NCBI GenBank assembly: GCA_037179335.1
Contig: JAKZHN010000038.1
Location: 124,001 to 188,000, forward strand
Reading direction: 5' to 3'
DNA length: 64,000 nucleotides
Origin: Cyclaneusma minus
Taxonomy: Eukaryota; Ascomycota; Leotiomycetes; Marthamycetales; Marthamycetaceae
How positions within the stretch are numbered: the stretch's first letter is position 1; the number at the start of each line of letters is the position of its first letter. The translations under genes and the position numbers were made by a program. Of this stretch, positions 43,915 to 55,605 are shown one piece after another. The notes under the pieces were generated by a model that was given only the letters and a program-made list of their open reading frames with translations, was not told where the DNA came from and did not search any database.

Positions 43915-45042
43915 ATGATAGTAAGAAAGGCAGACTCAAACAATTTATTAGGAGTTTCGTGGGTGACGAGGGCGGCACACTTAGCTTGCAGGCATTATGG
44001 TCCTCCACCCACCGGCATTACCATTAATTGGAATCCGACAGAGCACCTCCCAAGAACTAACGGGACTCCTCACCACCCCGGCGCATCTCTCTGTAACGCT
44101 GTAGCCATTGTTGTGGAGCTAAGCATTAAAGCGGTTGATATCACCGGCTTTACCAATATGGAGATTAGAGAGTGGTACGACGTTTTTAGCCAGAGAGAGA
44201 AAGAGGAAGCGGGCCTGTACTGCAGCTACCAAGGTGGAGCAATTGGTCAGGCAGTTCGCGTCGCCGAGAAAGGTATCCCGTACGCCGAGATGACGGTTAA
44301 AAGCCTAAAGACGGCCCTTGAGTCGAGGGGTTTAAAGCTGGCGGGGTTAAAAACAAAGCTTATCGAAAGGCTCCGATTCCACAAGGCAAGACATGGGATG
44401 GGCGGTGGCATGGATAAAACCGATTTTGGAACTTTCGCGAAGCAGACTGAGACGTCAAGCCCCCCTGAAGTCGACGTACTACCCACCAACAACGGCGAAA
44501 ACACCTTCTTCCTTGGTGGTGATGCACACTTCAATGAATATGTCCATCCTCTGATGTCAAGCCAAGTGCCAGTCCAGCAAGCCGAATTCGTGTCCGCCGC
44601 TCCACTCCCGATGCTCGAAGGCCCAGGGGCCTCTGCAATCTTTCACGAGAACGAGCAACCAAATCTCTCCGCATCTGGATACGGTACCATGAACGAAACT
44701 TTTCATGAGGACGAGCAGCCAAATCTCTTGACATCTGGAGCCGGTACCATGGACGAAGTTCCGACGCCTGCCCATTACCCACCCTATGTCTCGTCCTTTG
44801 AAGAACTTTCCGCAGACTTGATCGATTCCTGTAATCCGTCAAATCGTCAAAATGACGAAGGATTCGACATCGGCGGCTTTCTCCCTCTAGGACACGTATC
44901 TTCGAATGAGGGTCAAGTGGAAACGTCCGGCATCGAAGAAGAGGAACACCAGGAGGGCGTCGATATGACTATGCCCGAGAGTTCAAGGCCCTCGACGTTC
45001 GAGGAGATACTGAGCTTCGATATTGGCGAGTATTTAAGCTAA
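43915..45042 (+). CDS. SAP-motif protein, family copy 3 (lacks zinc finger)
   Basis: Single open frame of 375 aa. Residues ~20-105 share the family middle domain with copy 4 (LPRTNGTPHHPG against IPRTNGTPHETG; EKEEAGLYCSYQ against DKEENGVYCNYQ). Residues ~126-155 are a SAP motif: MTVKSLKTALESRGLKLAGL then KTKLIERLR, a helix-extension-helix that binds DNA in other proteins. The C-terminus is acidic, contains two copies of a 20-residue unit beginning FHE(N/D)EQPNL (44639-44758), and ends MPESSRPSTFEEILSFDIGE plus YLS, nearly identical to the dead copy 1. It starts right after array D and lacks the N-terminal finger and the block before the middle domain, so it may be a 5'-truncated copy that gained a start. 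Composition suggests a nuclear, possibly transcriptional role; this is inference. Confidence 0.65.
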   Translation: MIVRKADSNNLLGVSWVTRAAHLACRHYGPPPTGITINWNPTEHLPRTNGTPHHPGASLCNAVAIVVELSIKAVDITGFTNMEIREWYDVFSQREKEEAGLYCSYQGGAIGQAVRVAEKGIPYAEMTVKSLKTALESRGLKLAGLKTKLIERLRFHKARHGMGGGMDKTDFGTFAKQTETSSPPEVDVLPTNNGENTFFLGGDAHFNEYVHPLMSSQVPVQQAEFVSAAPLPMLEGPGASAIFHENEQPNLSASGYGTMNETFHEDEQPNLLTSGAGTMDEVPTPAHYPPYVSSFEELSADLIDSCNPSNRQNDEGFDIGGFLPLGHVSSNEGQVETSGIEEEEHQEGVDMTMPESSRPSTFEEILSFDIGEYLS

Positions 45043-46109
45043 GACATTCTTAAAGATGATGGCGCGTCTAGGCTTTAGAGCGTCTTTGGTCCTTGCTTCT
45101 CGCAGTTCCGCAATGATAATGTATTTGGGTCCCAATTCTGAAGCATTTAGCAAGATCACACTATTGTTGGGGAGTTGGGTTGGACGATATTTGGCATTTG
45201 GCATTTCGCCGTGAAAGCAGAAATTCGGTCATCACGTCCTGGCATCGGGTCGCAGACTCTTTACCTCGGAGCTTAGAAGTCTGCTTGGTACCTAGATAAT
45301 CCCCTCTTCCTCTTCTTTGCTGGCTTCTTTGCGTCTTGGGCGAGATTGAGAATGACGGACGCATTTTATAGGCGTTGACGATCGAAGATATCCGATTTGC
45401 TTCTCGAACCCCAGGGGCATAGTCCTTTATATATAGCTGCCCGGCCTTCCTCGCCTTTTAAAAGAGAGGGCTAGACTCCACATTAATCGGAAATGCCAGT
45501 CAACTAAAGTAGATATAAACTGCCCGTGAAGTGGAGAGAGTGTGACCGTTTCTTCTTATAGCAACTAGCAATTTTCGCCAGTGTGGATTGCTAGAAACCA
45601 TTAAGGTTATTAATATGCTAAGATTTCAAAGCCAAAAGGCTTGATATTTATCGAATTGAACAAGTGCCCCAAGTACAAGAGCGTCCGTCCGAATATGGAT
45701 TCTCCAAATAGCGGTTGTGGATAAAACTGACCGCTTAGAGCAAGATCCGCCGAATATATCGCTTAACCTTTTTTCCGTCTGCCACCGCTTAAATTGTAGC
45801 CTTTGTAGCGGAGCGATAAGCGTCGCTTGAAATAATTGTGCCATTTCTTTCTCCAAGTACCTGGGACGAGCTCAAGCAAATCGATCCCTTTCTCCTCTCA
45901 CAACGTCCTCGAACAAGCTCAAGAGCAGACACGCGCGCCATCTCCCTCCTAGTACCTGAGACGAGCTCAAGCAGATCAATTCCTTGCTCCTCTCACAGAG
46001 TCCTCGAACAAGCTCAAGAGCAGCACGCAATCTTCAACACGCGCGCCGTCTCGCTCCGGATCTGCAATATTGAACGCTAGACAGCAGTGGACCCGGTAGT
46101 GAATCAAAG
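45043..46109. other. Region between copies 3 and 4, with a 95-bp tandem duplication
   Basis: Includes a tandem pair of ~95-bp units, 45857-45951 and 45952-46046, each starting GTACCTG(A/G)GACGAGCTCAAG and containing CGAACAAGCTCAAGAGCAG. They lie in the probable leader of copy 4. A minus-strand frame 45161-45364 has a basic start but no support. No other gene. Confidence 0.55.
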
Positions 46110-48250
46110 ATGTCCGGACTACCTTTCTCATCACTCCGCTGCCGGGAGTGCATTAGGCAATGGCCTGGAACCCCAAAAGCCGAGAAAGAGTACCCAGATC
46201 GAAATACTTTGCATAGTCATGCCATCGCGCATCTGGCTGGACTGGGACAATATCCGACGCACCCTTGTAAGTTCTTCCAATGCGCCGGATGTAATTGGGA
46301 CTAATAACACGTTCAGTTTATGGCGAAGCATATGGTACCTCGATTACCCCGATGAACTACCTCCTCCATTTGAGCAACCTGCCTATACAAATGGGGCAGC
46401 TGGAGCCCTTGGACAGCGATCTGCAAGCTCCGGTCTGGCCGCAAACCACAATCAATGGAATCCTTGTCGACGATATTCCCGAGCTTCCCCTGCGCATCGA
46501 TCCAAAAGAACCAGGATGGAGACTTGAGGCCTTCACCAAACTCGTCCCCGGTGGGGTGACAGTCAAAAATCTCTCCCTGAGAATGGGAATCACATCGCCA
46601 GCAGCATGGAAGGGAGCCAAGCTTCCAAACCGGATGATGCGAGCCCGTGAGGAGATGGGCATTATCTCGTAGCAGCGACGATCAAGCAAGCCAAGAGAGA
46701 TCGAGCTCATAGCTGCTGGTAAGCTCAGCCAGGTTCAATTGAATCATAACACGTCCTGGGATGTGCTACCCAATGGATTGATTTGCCAGCCCAGACCTCC
46801 GCATGTTGCGCCTACGGATTGGCGTCCCCATTTCTACATCCCCCGGACGAACGGTACGCCGCATGAGACTGGGCCGGCCCTTGATAACGCTATCGACCTG
46901 GTTATGCGGCTCACTGAGAAGGCCCTTGAAGCAACTGGTTTTGTCGACATCCGGAATACAGATTGGAGCAATGTCCTCACCCAAAAGGACAAAGAGGAGA
47001 ACGGGGTGTATTGCAACTATCAGTTAGCAGGCACGAAACCAGCACAAGCTCCGCGCAATAGTGGGAGCTATGATAATATGAGCATCGCCGAGCTCAAGCA
47101 AGTTCTGAAGTCTCGCGGCTTGAAACAGGCAGGTTTGAAGCCGCAACTGGTCAATAGACTACGTCAGTCAGAGACAGCAGGCAACCAGGCAGAACTGCGT
47201 GGCAATACTACCGACAACGACGAGTCTCTGCAAGCTGCGCAATCTCCCTTCAAGCCATTCAACGATGAGGCCCAGGTCCAAGGCTTCTACTGGCCGGGTG
47301 CCGCTTCTTTCAATGACGATGGTAACGGGGGCGAAGGAAACCAGATGCACGGCGGAGGTTTCAATGGTCATCAGTCCAATAATACAGGCGCTCAGCAGTT
47401 CCACATGCCCGCCCAGCAAGTCGATCCCACGTATGCTGCTTCTTTCAACGACAATGTTAACGGGGGTGAAGGAGACCCGATGTACGGCAGAGGTTTCAGT
47501 GGCCATCAGCCCAATGATATGAGCTCAACAAGCCCTCAGCATTTCCATATGCCGGCCCAGCAAGTTGATTCCACGTATGCTGCTCCTTCCGACGTGCCCT
47601 GGGACTCGATCTCCTGGTTCTTCGAGGAGCCTTCTGCAGACATCGGCTATCAACCACCGCATCCCTTTGCCCCTGAAGCTGGCATCATGGGCATAGCTCC
47701 CACGTCTGTCAATACCCCGCCAAGTGGTCCATGGTCCGACGAGGCCAATTTCTTACGTGGAGGACCCTACAGCCCCCCGGTGCTTTATGGCCCCACCAAT
47801 GACTACCTCAGCAACAACGGCCATTACCATGGAGGCTTTCCTTCGCCGAACGGATCTTCAATGAGGACTGGTTTGACTCCCGGCGGAGGCGGTCCCATGT
47901 TCGCACTAGCACCCAGCCAAAACTCTGAAGCTACTATCTTGCCGAGTCTCGTTGGTAACGGCGCCACGCCTGCTACGTTCGACTCTCATCGTACTGATAT
48001 GAATACAGCCGCCCGACAGAGGGGTGAGGAGGCTGTACTGAGCGAATGGGAACAACGCGACAATGTCTTCGAGAACGGTGATTCCGGAACTGGACAATAT
48101 GTCGGAGCACCCCAGGATACGTCCCAGCAGGACGATGGAACTATGGATGTGGAGGAGATAGTCAGGATGCACGAAACTCATCTGGCCGAAGGGCTTGATG
48201 AATTCGACAGATTTTGCTGGGAAATATTGACAGAAAATTTGAGCAGCTGA
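46110..48250 (+). CDS. SAP/zinc-finger family copy 4, the most complete copy; frame crosses a TAG or a second intron
   Basis: Exon 1 46110-46266 encodes a C2H2-like finger (CRECIRQW...NTLHSHAIAH). A 50-nt intron with perfect signals (GTAAGT, ACTAATAAC branch, TTCAG) leads to exon 2 at 46317 (FYGEAYG...). The frame then holds TTINGILVDDIPELPLRIDP, GWRLEAFTKL, a SAP motif (SIAELKQVLKSRGLKQAGLK, near residue 285) and a long Gly/Asn/Pro-rich region with two ~45-residue repeats (FHMPAQQVD...YAA). TAG at 46670 interrupts it. Either a 66-nt intron 46647-46712 (GTGAGG donor, CATAG acceptor, phase-preserving, no clear branch site) removes it, giving 674 aa, or it is a nonsense change; dead copy 1 has Trp at the aligned position. 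The C-terminus (DRFCWEILTENLSS) differs from copies 1 and 3. Function unknown; DNA binding inferred. Confidence 0.6.
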
Positions 48251-51200
48251 AGGCAAACCAAGTTCGAATTTCGACTCAAGGACCTTGCGCGCTGAAAGGA
48301 TCTCCGGAATGGACAAGGGATAGAGTTCGGAAATTGGGCACCCATCTTGGTTTCGGATTCAAGGTGGACTCAAAGCTTCTGAAGTTCTTATGAAAGACCG
48401 ACTCTTCCATACGACCTTCATCACTTTCGTTCTTCGTCTTTCGCGTATTTGGTTGGCAATGGTGGAAGATTTCTTTTGATGACGTTGAGGAGTAGACATC
48501 TGGGGCATTCGAAGTGGATTCTGAAGGGACGTCGCCATCGATGCACATAGGTAGTTTCCGATGGGCTCTCGCCGTATTTCGAGGGGTTGGGCAGGGAAAG
48601 GCACAATCCAGCAAGGAATTTTCATCAATCCAAAGCGAATGTGAACTGCTCGTGAAATCGTATAAATGTGATCTTCTAGAGTTGTCTTCGCCAGCATGGC
48701 TTGTCGCGAGACAATCCAAACCATAGAGATCCCAAGATCCCAAGGCCAATACATGTAGACATGGTGATCATCGGACAAAGTGTGTTCATCTAGATTCTAG
48801 GGGTCAAATCTCTAGATAGCGAGTTTGGGTAGAATTGATCGTGTGAAGCAAAATCTCCTTTTCATACTCGTCAGGTTGACTGTATGAGATCATGCCCTCG
48901 CCTCGTCCATGTAATGTGTTCTTGGTGTGTGCATCCATCCCGGCGGCTCTCGAGGTCTAAATGACCTCAGATAAAATCCGCGTGAGGCCTGATTCCCGGT
49001 TGTAACCCGAGTAGTGTTTGCTTTGTCGAAAATCGCACCCACGGACCCGCCATTCAGTTGCCGCTGTTCCTTTGTTTGCTCCCTGAAGTAGCTGGACCAG
49101 TAAGTAGCTGGACCAGTCAAGGTTATCGCCCTAGCAAGACCTCCTTCGCGATCTCAAACACGACCAGGCTTGTTGAGTCTCTCAACTTCTCCGCCCTCGA
49201 AATGGGCACCATCTTTTCGAGTTCCATCTACGGAAGCCCAACAGCCATGGCGTCTGGCCCAGAGCAATCAATCAGGATATCGAGATGCGCCAGCCACGAG
49301 CCAACATACTGGATTCTGTGTCCCTGGCCGAAGGCCTAGCCATGACCTTACGTGCTGACACTGACTAGGCTGAGCGTGTCTGCCGCTTCTCTCGAGATTG
49401 GCGACCATAGCAGCGACTGCTCTCGACGTGGCGGCGCTCCTAATGGACTGATGCCAGCTAACTCGTCTGCAGTAAGTACCCACGCCAGCAGCAGCTACCT
49501 TCGAGGTGCCGATTTGCGATACCGAACAACTGGCATGAGCGATCGTCCTGAGCACTTCCTCTCACACCGCACCACAAGACCAGGACACACCAGCGCTCGG
49601 TACGAGACCCTCTGAATGAACTAATGGGGGGCATTGCACAGGCTTCCACGACGAGCTGCTTTCCAAGGGAGTTACGATGTCGATGTTAAGCTTCCACCGT
49701 CAAGAAAGTCGAAGTCGAAGTTCAGCCCCCATCTTCTTCTTTGGCTGGCTGATGGGAGACGTTCATGACACAGCTCGCAACGAAGCATCCAATATCCTCG
49801 TCGCCACAAAATTTCGACTCCAGTCTTAAGTTAGGAGGATCCGGATTTCGTCCAGGCTAGGTATGCCGGTATCACCAAGGTCATGTCGAGAAACGCATCA
49901 AGGGTCCAGTCCTCGGAAAATCATATGTCGAAGAAGCAAAATATTCCGTTCCCGATCAACTTGACAACCACCAATCCCCCCTCAAGGCGACGGCATTGGC
50001 ACCGGATTTACCGTCGAGGCTGGATACGATGACGCCAACTCTGTGTTCTTTTCATCCATCCAGCGGCATGTTCAGACATCGTCGCAAGAGATATCCGCAC
50101 CACACACTCCATTAGTCCAAGCAAGACTCCCCCAAAGACCGAGTTTGTCTCGAATCCAGTCGTTGAAGAACCGTTTCTACGGGATAAGTAGGCTGGAATG
50201 GCCGGGAAACGAGGAGGGGAGTCACTTGAGGCGTGACGGTGGCGAAGCAGAATATGTGAGACTCGAGGTGAACACAGGACGATGTGTTGACGGCCCTCGG
50301 TTAAGTCTCTCGCTTGACCCACCCTCGCCAAGACCAATATTGTCAGCCATCCCGTCACTCTGACACCTGTGACACCAACATGAAGCCACATTATTCCTGG
50401 ACGACCTTCATTTCATGGCTACCACCCTCGACATTCCAACCTCCAGAGGGGTTTATATGATATTTCAGTCCTTCGGGTGCCGGCACCGCAATGGAAACTT
50501 TTGGCTTTCTCATTTTTCGTGGTTCCTCGAAGCCGTTGAGGCTCTGGCAAGCGTGTTGAGGCGCAGTTGTCGAAGCCTCAGTTCCACAAATAGCCACGAG
50601 ACCTTTTACGACGCTTCGTAGCTTTAAGGACTTGGGTTGGTTCTTATTGTATCGATGCTGGGTACTCGTCTTGCCGGAGTCCCAGCACTTTGTCGTTGGT
50701 CGTGAGACGCCGAAGCAGCGTCTCATAGTTGAATCGTGGAGGCAGGTTCGGGTTGAGGTAGGTTAATTCGTTCGTAGGTCTCGGTGACCATGTTTCCCGG
50801 GCATCGATTTCTTTGGAAAGTAGAGTCTTATATGGCTCTGAATCTAGATGAAAAAGTCTGGATCGTCAGTGCTTGCCTGCATTTCCTTGGTTTTGCAGGG
50901 AGTCAACCTGAGGACATGGGCGGAACCTAACGGGGCGGGGGATCTTGTGGGGGAGGTCGAGGCCTGTAGAGCTGCTCTGGGGATGGCTGAATATCACAAG
51001 TATCTCCAGCCCCCCAACTTGAAGTTGAGACGCCACAGCCCCAGCCATGGGCTTCTCCTGGCCATGTTCAGACTATCTTCCCCATCCTACGAGGCCTTGG
51101 GCCTGGCCTATTCCATGCTGATATGAGAGTATATAGGTCGAAGACGTATTGTTCGGCAGGGCGGAGTTGTTGGAGGCGCGGGGTTTAGGTTGGAGTCGGT

Positions 51201-52681
51201 CAGGTCGATGTGAGGTGACGATTTTCGCAGGATTTAGACAGGACACTGATATCTGGGAATTAACAAGGACCGGCTCTCGTTATGCTCAGGGAAGTTCGGA
51301 TAGAGCAAGCTCCAAGGTCGCTGCAAAGGGAGACCTAAAGGTATCACGCCGCCGTCAGACGTTGGACGTTGAGATCGTCGACTTTCAAGCCCCTATTTCG
51401 AGATCGCGGGCAACAGGACAGAGGCAGCGTATGGAGGTTAGTCGGGCCGCCGCAACAAAAAAGCGGAGGAAAAGTGCGCTTACCCAGATGAGGTTGATTG
51501 AGCATACCTGTCCTGTCTACATGCTCCGTGTTGTGCTAATTCCAACGTCTGCTAATTCCAACGTCTGCTGATTCAGAGCTTAATGCTATTGTCATGGTCA
51601 GTTCTTTTCTGCGTTGAAGTTTTCTATAGGCGGATGAAGAATAAGCTCATGGGGGTCTTATTTAGCCTGCGAGGTATGTGATAGCACTGATACTAACCGC
51701 TTATACCGCTTTTTCAAGTGTGAGTGATATACTCATAACCACCCAGGTAGGCAGAAACCGAAGCGATTTGGTGACAATCAGAATCATACAGCGCGCTCTT
51801 ACCCCCCTGAATCAATACACGCAGGAAATGACTCTGTTGGAATGCTTTGTGCTATGATTTGCTTATTATAATAAGATCCAGCAACCAGAGATTTAGATCT
51901 ACCGGATCACTCTTTAAAGAAAGGAAGCTAGCAGTTGCGAGCAGAGTGTGATACACGGCTACATCTTGGATATACTTCTGACTTACTAGCGAAATCAAGT
52001 GAATTTTGCTACAGGCCACTAAGCAAGCTTGTCCAATAACAAACAGGTGGATATCGTTTTGACGCGGGTAGCTTTGCCTTTCTCGGGATGGACAATGACT
52101 GAGAGCTGCGAAGGTGTAGTGGGAAGATAGCTGAGGACAAGGTCTGATTTGACAATCACAATGTAATCGTGTGATGTGTACTAGGCTCTTGTAGCTATAA
52201 AACTGGACTCTTTGCAGCGAGTAACTACCCACGAGCATTGATTAATTGGCTAACAAGATGTACCATGGTATAGGAACTCTCAAGCCTTACTCAATTTTTA
52301 AATACAGATTTCTTAGGAGACTCATCGCTCACCCAAGCACTTGCTGCAAGCTCAAAGTTCTATCCAACCTGTGCTTCCCTTGATATCAAGTCATTGCATC
52401 TACAGTCGAGAGTTGCGAAAAAGTGCTTCGGAGGGTTGTGCAGGATTCTTCATGGAGACGAGCGTATGCTTGCTCTTGCAATGCAAAACAGGAAAATACA
52501 CTTGCGTACGATGATGTCTGTAAAAGTCCAGGACCATGAATCAACACAGCCGCTTCTACCCCTTGCACACTCAGGCCATTCCATCATAAACACCTCGCTA
52601 TTTTCGACGCCAAAGAGCTATCCTTCCACACTCATCCTCACCGAATGTTGTGTGTTTTGCGGTTGTCGTGAACTCGGAAGT
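48251..52681. other. 4.4-kb region without an identifiable gene
   Basis: Several coding-like stretches on the plus strand (for instance KTSFAISNTTRLVESLNFSA around 49140-49200, and GIGTGFTVEAGYDDANSVFF around 49990-50050) are interrupted by stops and frame changes, so old pseudogenes are possible, but I cannot name them. Small tandem duplications occur: AAGTAGCTGGACCAGT twice at 49086-49117, and TAATTCCAACGTCTGC twice near 51537-51568. The right end is the 3' region of the BAP31-like gene. Confidence 0.45.
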
Positions 52682-53536
52682 TTACAAATCCTTCTTGACG
52701 CCATCCTTGGGCTGCGTTGCGGCGTACTTGTCGCTGAGGGAGTCGTACTCGCGCTGGAGACCCTCACATTGCTTCTTGAGGGTAGCCAAGTCGCGATCCT
52801 TCTCGCCCAGTTCCTTCTTCAAGCGGCCAATCTCTCCAGCACCACCAGCCTCTGCGAGCTTGTTCGAGTTCTTGCCGGTAGCCGAGGCATCGCCTTCGTA
52901 CTTCTTGACCTTCTCCTCCAAGCCTTTTCATTCAGTCAGCACAAGTATTCACGTTTCAACGGGCCGGATGACTTACGGAGAACATCGAGGATCATCATGT
53001 AGGTTCGGTTGAGGATGAGGGAAAGGAAGAGGGTGAAACCACAGAGGTACATGTTGCGCTGCGAGTAGAACTTGCGAGCCTGTACCTCCATGCGTTCATG
53101 TCCCATAACAGCGGCTCTACTGTTTGTGATTAGCCGAGACCAATTGCCTGTATCAGTAGAAGACCTACCCATTGTTCTGGCTTTCTGTTGCTGCAGAGAG
53201 CTCGAGCTGCACACGGTAGACTCTGGTATCTGTTAGTCTCCATCGGCATTGAGTCGAAAGGTTCAATCTTGACTTGCCTGTTGACGGAGTCGATGAAGAG
53301 GATCAGGATGAATATGAAGCAGATCTTCATTCCATACTGAGCTTTCGCTACCAACTGTTCCCTCGTCAGACCATGTTCCCAAGGCAAATTGACGGGTTTG
53401 GATAGCATACTGGACTCTCGGAGATGAAGGTGAACAGCTTTCGGCGGATGGTGAAGGGGAGCGGCACGATGAGCAGCATGAACAAGCTCATCTCGGCCAC
53501 CAGGAGCACGAAAACGAGGCTGTAGTAGAGCGTCAT
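52682..53536 (-). CDS. BAP31/Yet3-family ER membrane protein
   Basis: An ER transmembrane protein of the BCAP31/Yet family, which helps sort and quality-control membrane proteins. Five exons on the minus strand: 53536-53411, 53354-53278, 53222-53169, 53119-52977 and 52923-52682; 213 aa. The second intron starts with GC (AG|GCAAGT), a non-canonical but known donor class. Three hydrophobic spans are visible: YYSLVFVLLVAEMSLFMLLI, CFIFILILFIDSV and YLCGFTLFLSLILNRTYMMI. They are followed by a cytosolic coiled coil (IGRLKKELGEKDRDLATLKK) and a C-terminal KKDL, a di-lysine type ER retrieval signal as in BAP31. Family length is 200-250 residues, so the model is complete. Confidence 0.93.
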
Positions 53537-54123
53537 GTTGGCGGTTTAGCACCGGAGCGAGTGGGAGAAGTATTGTTGACGCGATCTGTGGACGTTGGCA
53601 TTAGCTGGTGCAAGCTGCAAGCACGCGGCCTCGGCGGGAAGAGCAAACGGGCCTGAGAAAGGTGTGCGGACAGAGGTAAAAGTCGGCGCCTTACAAATGA
53701 TCGCGGTCGGTACTCTGGATGATTGTAGGCGTGGCCGAGAGCTTGGTGCTCTGGTGTTGATACGAGGTGGCCTCTTGGTGTTGGCGGTGCCTGTTCGAAG
53801 CTGGAAGTCGGAAAAGCGACGTCAGAGGCCCAGGCTCCCTAAAATGGCAGAAAGGCTAACAAACTTCCCTGCTTTGCTTAGCGCTGAGTGGCCGAGGTCA
53901 ATCGAGAGCGGTGAGTGCCTGAGGCCACCACTCTGGACATGGAGACACGTATGTACTTGAGGCCGCGCACGTGCGTCGGCCATTTGATGAATTCAAGGGG
54001 GTGCAATCTTTTCACGCAATAACATATCCTGGGCGCAACGACTTTTCTGCTCGACATCCCCTTGTTTTCTTTTTTCTCTACGTTTTTTCCCCTTGAAAAT
54101 CGGTGAAAATGAAGGGGCTGTAA
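53537..54123. other. Divergent promoter region
   Basis: 587 bases shared by the divergent BAP31-like and methyltransferase genes. No repeats or extra genes; frames on both strands are short. Confidence 0.6.
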
Positions 54124-55269
54124 ATGGCTCCAATGGTGGCTACGACAGAAGAGCCCCTCCACGGTAAAACCCTTTGTCCAACCGCCGATCCCTTCCGCTT
54201 AGAAGGCTTGACAGGCGGTGTAGCAGGTACGTTGCTGTGGCTGATATTGACTTTACAGTGCTGGACCTCCCTCAACTCTACACGAAGCCATCCTACGAGG
54301 CACTGCTGGACGCTCTCAATCGACTTCAAGTGAAACCTCCGTCATGGACTTCAAACGGAGTGCCAGCCGTCTCAGAAGACCGTGCTGCTATCGCCTTCTA
54401 TCTCTCCAAAGTAGTAGGGAGCAGTCTGAAATGGCTTGAAAAAGAAGAACACAAAGAAGTCGTCTGGGAGCTCGCCAGCAAGAGACTAAGTGAAAGAGCT
54501 GGACGCTCAGGCATGCCGGCCATGACTAGGACTTGGTCAATCCCTTCTCGGTCCGGTCAGCCTCTGTCCTTGGCATTGCACGAACCGCCCTTGACCGGCG
54601 ACAGAGTGGGCTTCAAAACTTGGGCCTCGAGCTTTCTCCTGGCAAAACAACTTGAAGCCATGAAAGACGCATATCTGAGTCACCTCCGCGATTCGACTTC
54701 CGCTCTCGAGGTCTTGGAGCTGGGATCGGGCACCGGTCTTGTTGGCTTGGCTACTGCTGCTTTGTGGAATTGCCATGTCACCCTGACAGATCTACCTGAG
54801 ATCGTGCCGAATTTGAGAGTCAATGTTGAGGCCAATCAAGAAGAGGTGAAGAAAAGAGGCGGACATCTGCGGGCTGAAGTTTTAGACTGGGCGGACCCGT
54901 TCAGTGATCTCAAAGATGAGAAGTTCGATGTAGGTTGACCCGGTCAACCGCACTCTCACCGACTATTCTCACAGCTCGTGTTAGGTCATTCTTGCGGCCG
55001 ACACGCTATATTCTTTTGAACATGCATCGCTGCTTGTGAAAGTCGTCCGCGACTTTCTGAAGCCCGGCTCTTCGTCTCGTGCCATTCTTGAGCTGCCGCT
55101 GAGAGACACTGCTACGGTCCAGATGCGCGAAGAGCTGCGTGTGCGGATGGCAGAGTGTGGGTTGGAATTGCTCCATGAGGGCATCGAAAGGGGCTTCGAT
55201 GACTGGGAAGAGAATGGACATCCAGCGGAGGTGGAATGTTGGTGGGGGGTATGGGGCTGGATTTGTTGA
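54124..55269 (+). CDS. Class I SAM-dependent methyltransferase, probable protein-lysine methyltransferase (FAM86/METTL21-like)
   Basis: Exons 54124-54163, 54259-54929 and 54985-55269, 331 aa. The Rossmann motif I is VLELGSGTGLVGLATA, motif post-I VTLTDLPEIVPNLRVNVEAN, and motif II VILAADTLYSFEH, in which the DVILAAD junction is restored by splicing out 55 nt. This D/A-x-T-L-Y-type motif is characteristic of the METTL21/FAM86 group of lysine methyltransferases, which modify translation factors and chaperones. The first intron is uncertain: GTAAAA at 54164 gives a 95-nt intron; an alternative GTACGT donor would give one of only 32 nt and add ~21 residues, less likely. The region before motif I (LPLSLALHEPPLTGDRVGFK-like) fits the FAM86 N-terminal part. 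Confidence 0.85.
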
Positions 55270-55605
55270 TGACATGAGCTCTTCTACAATACAACTCCAA
55301 CTGGAAGAGGATCAGTGACTCTGGCACGCAACTCACAGACGAACGAATTAGTGGGTCATTACAGTGAGTTGAAAGAGGTTGAGGCGCCTTCTCTGTGGAA
55401 CTTCTCTGAGCACCCAAGTTTCCCCATCCTATTCCCCTAGGGGCTATTGTGCAGCTTTTCATCCCGAAGAGCATTTCCGATAGCAGTCACGACTCACGAA
55501 AGTATTCCAGTTTGCAATTGCGTGCCGAAAATCCGCGATTGCATTACTAAAGTACAGACATTGGCTATCTAGACGCATAATAGACAAGTCCGGATACTTT
55601 CTGCT

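Noticed and set aside
45405..45440. TCTCGAACCCC resembling a tRNA B-box on the minus strand
   Set aside because: No matching A-box or acceptor stem could be laid out around it.
48276..48749. 157-codon minus-strand frame after copy 4
   Set aside because: No domain, no relation to other family copies, overlaps other frames.
49058..50363. Coding-like patches suggestive of a gene
   Set aside because: Repeated stops and frame changes and no family I can recognise; reported only as possible old pseudogenes.
54218..54258. Short (32-nt class) intron in the methyltransferase gene
   Set aside because: Below usual fungal intron size; a GTAAAA donor at 54164 gives a normal intron in the same phase.
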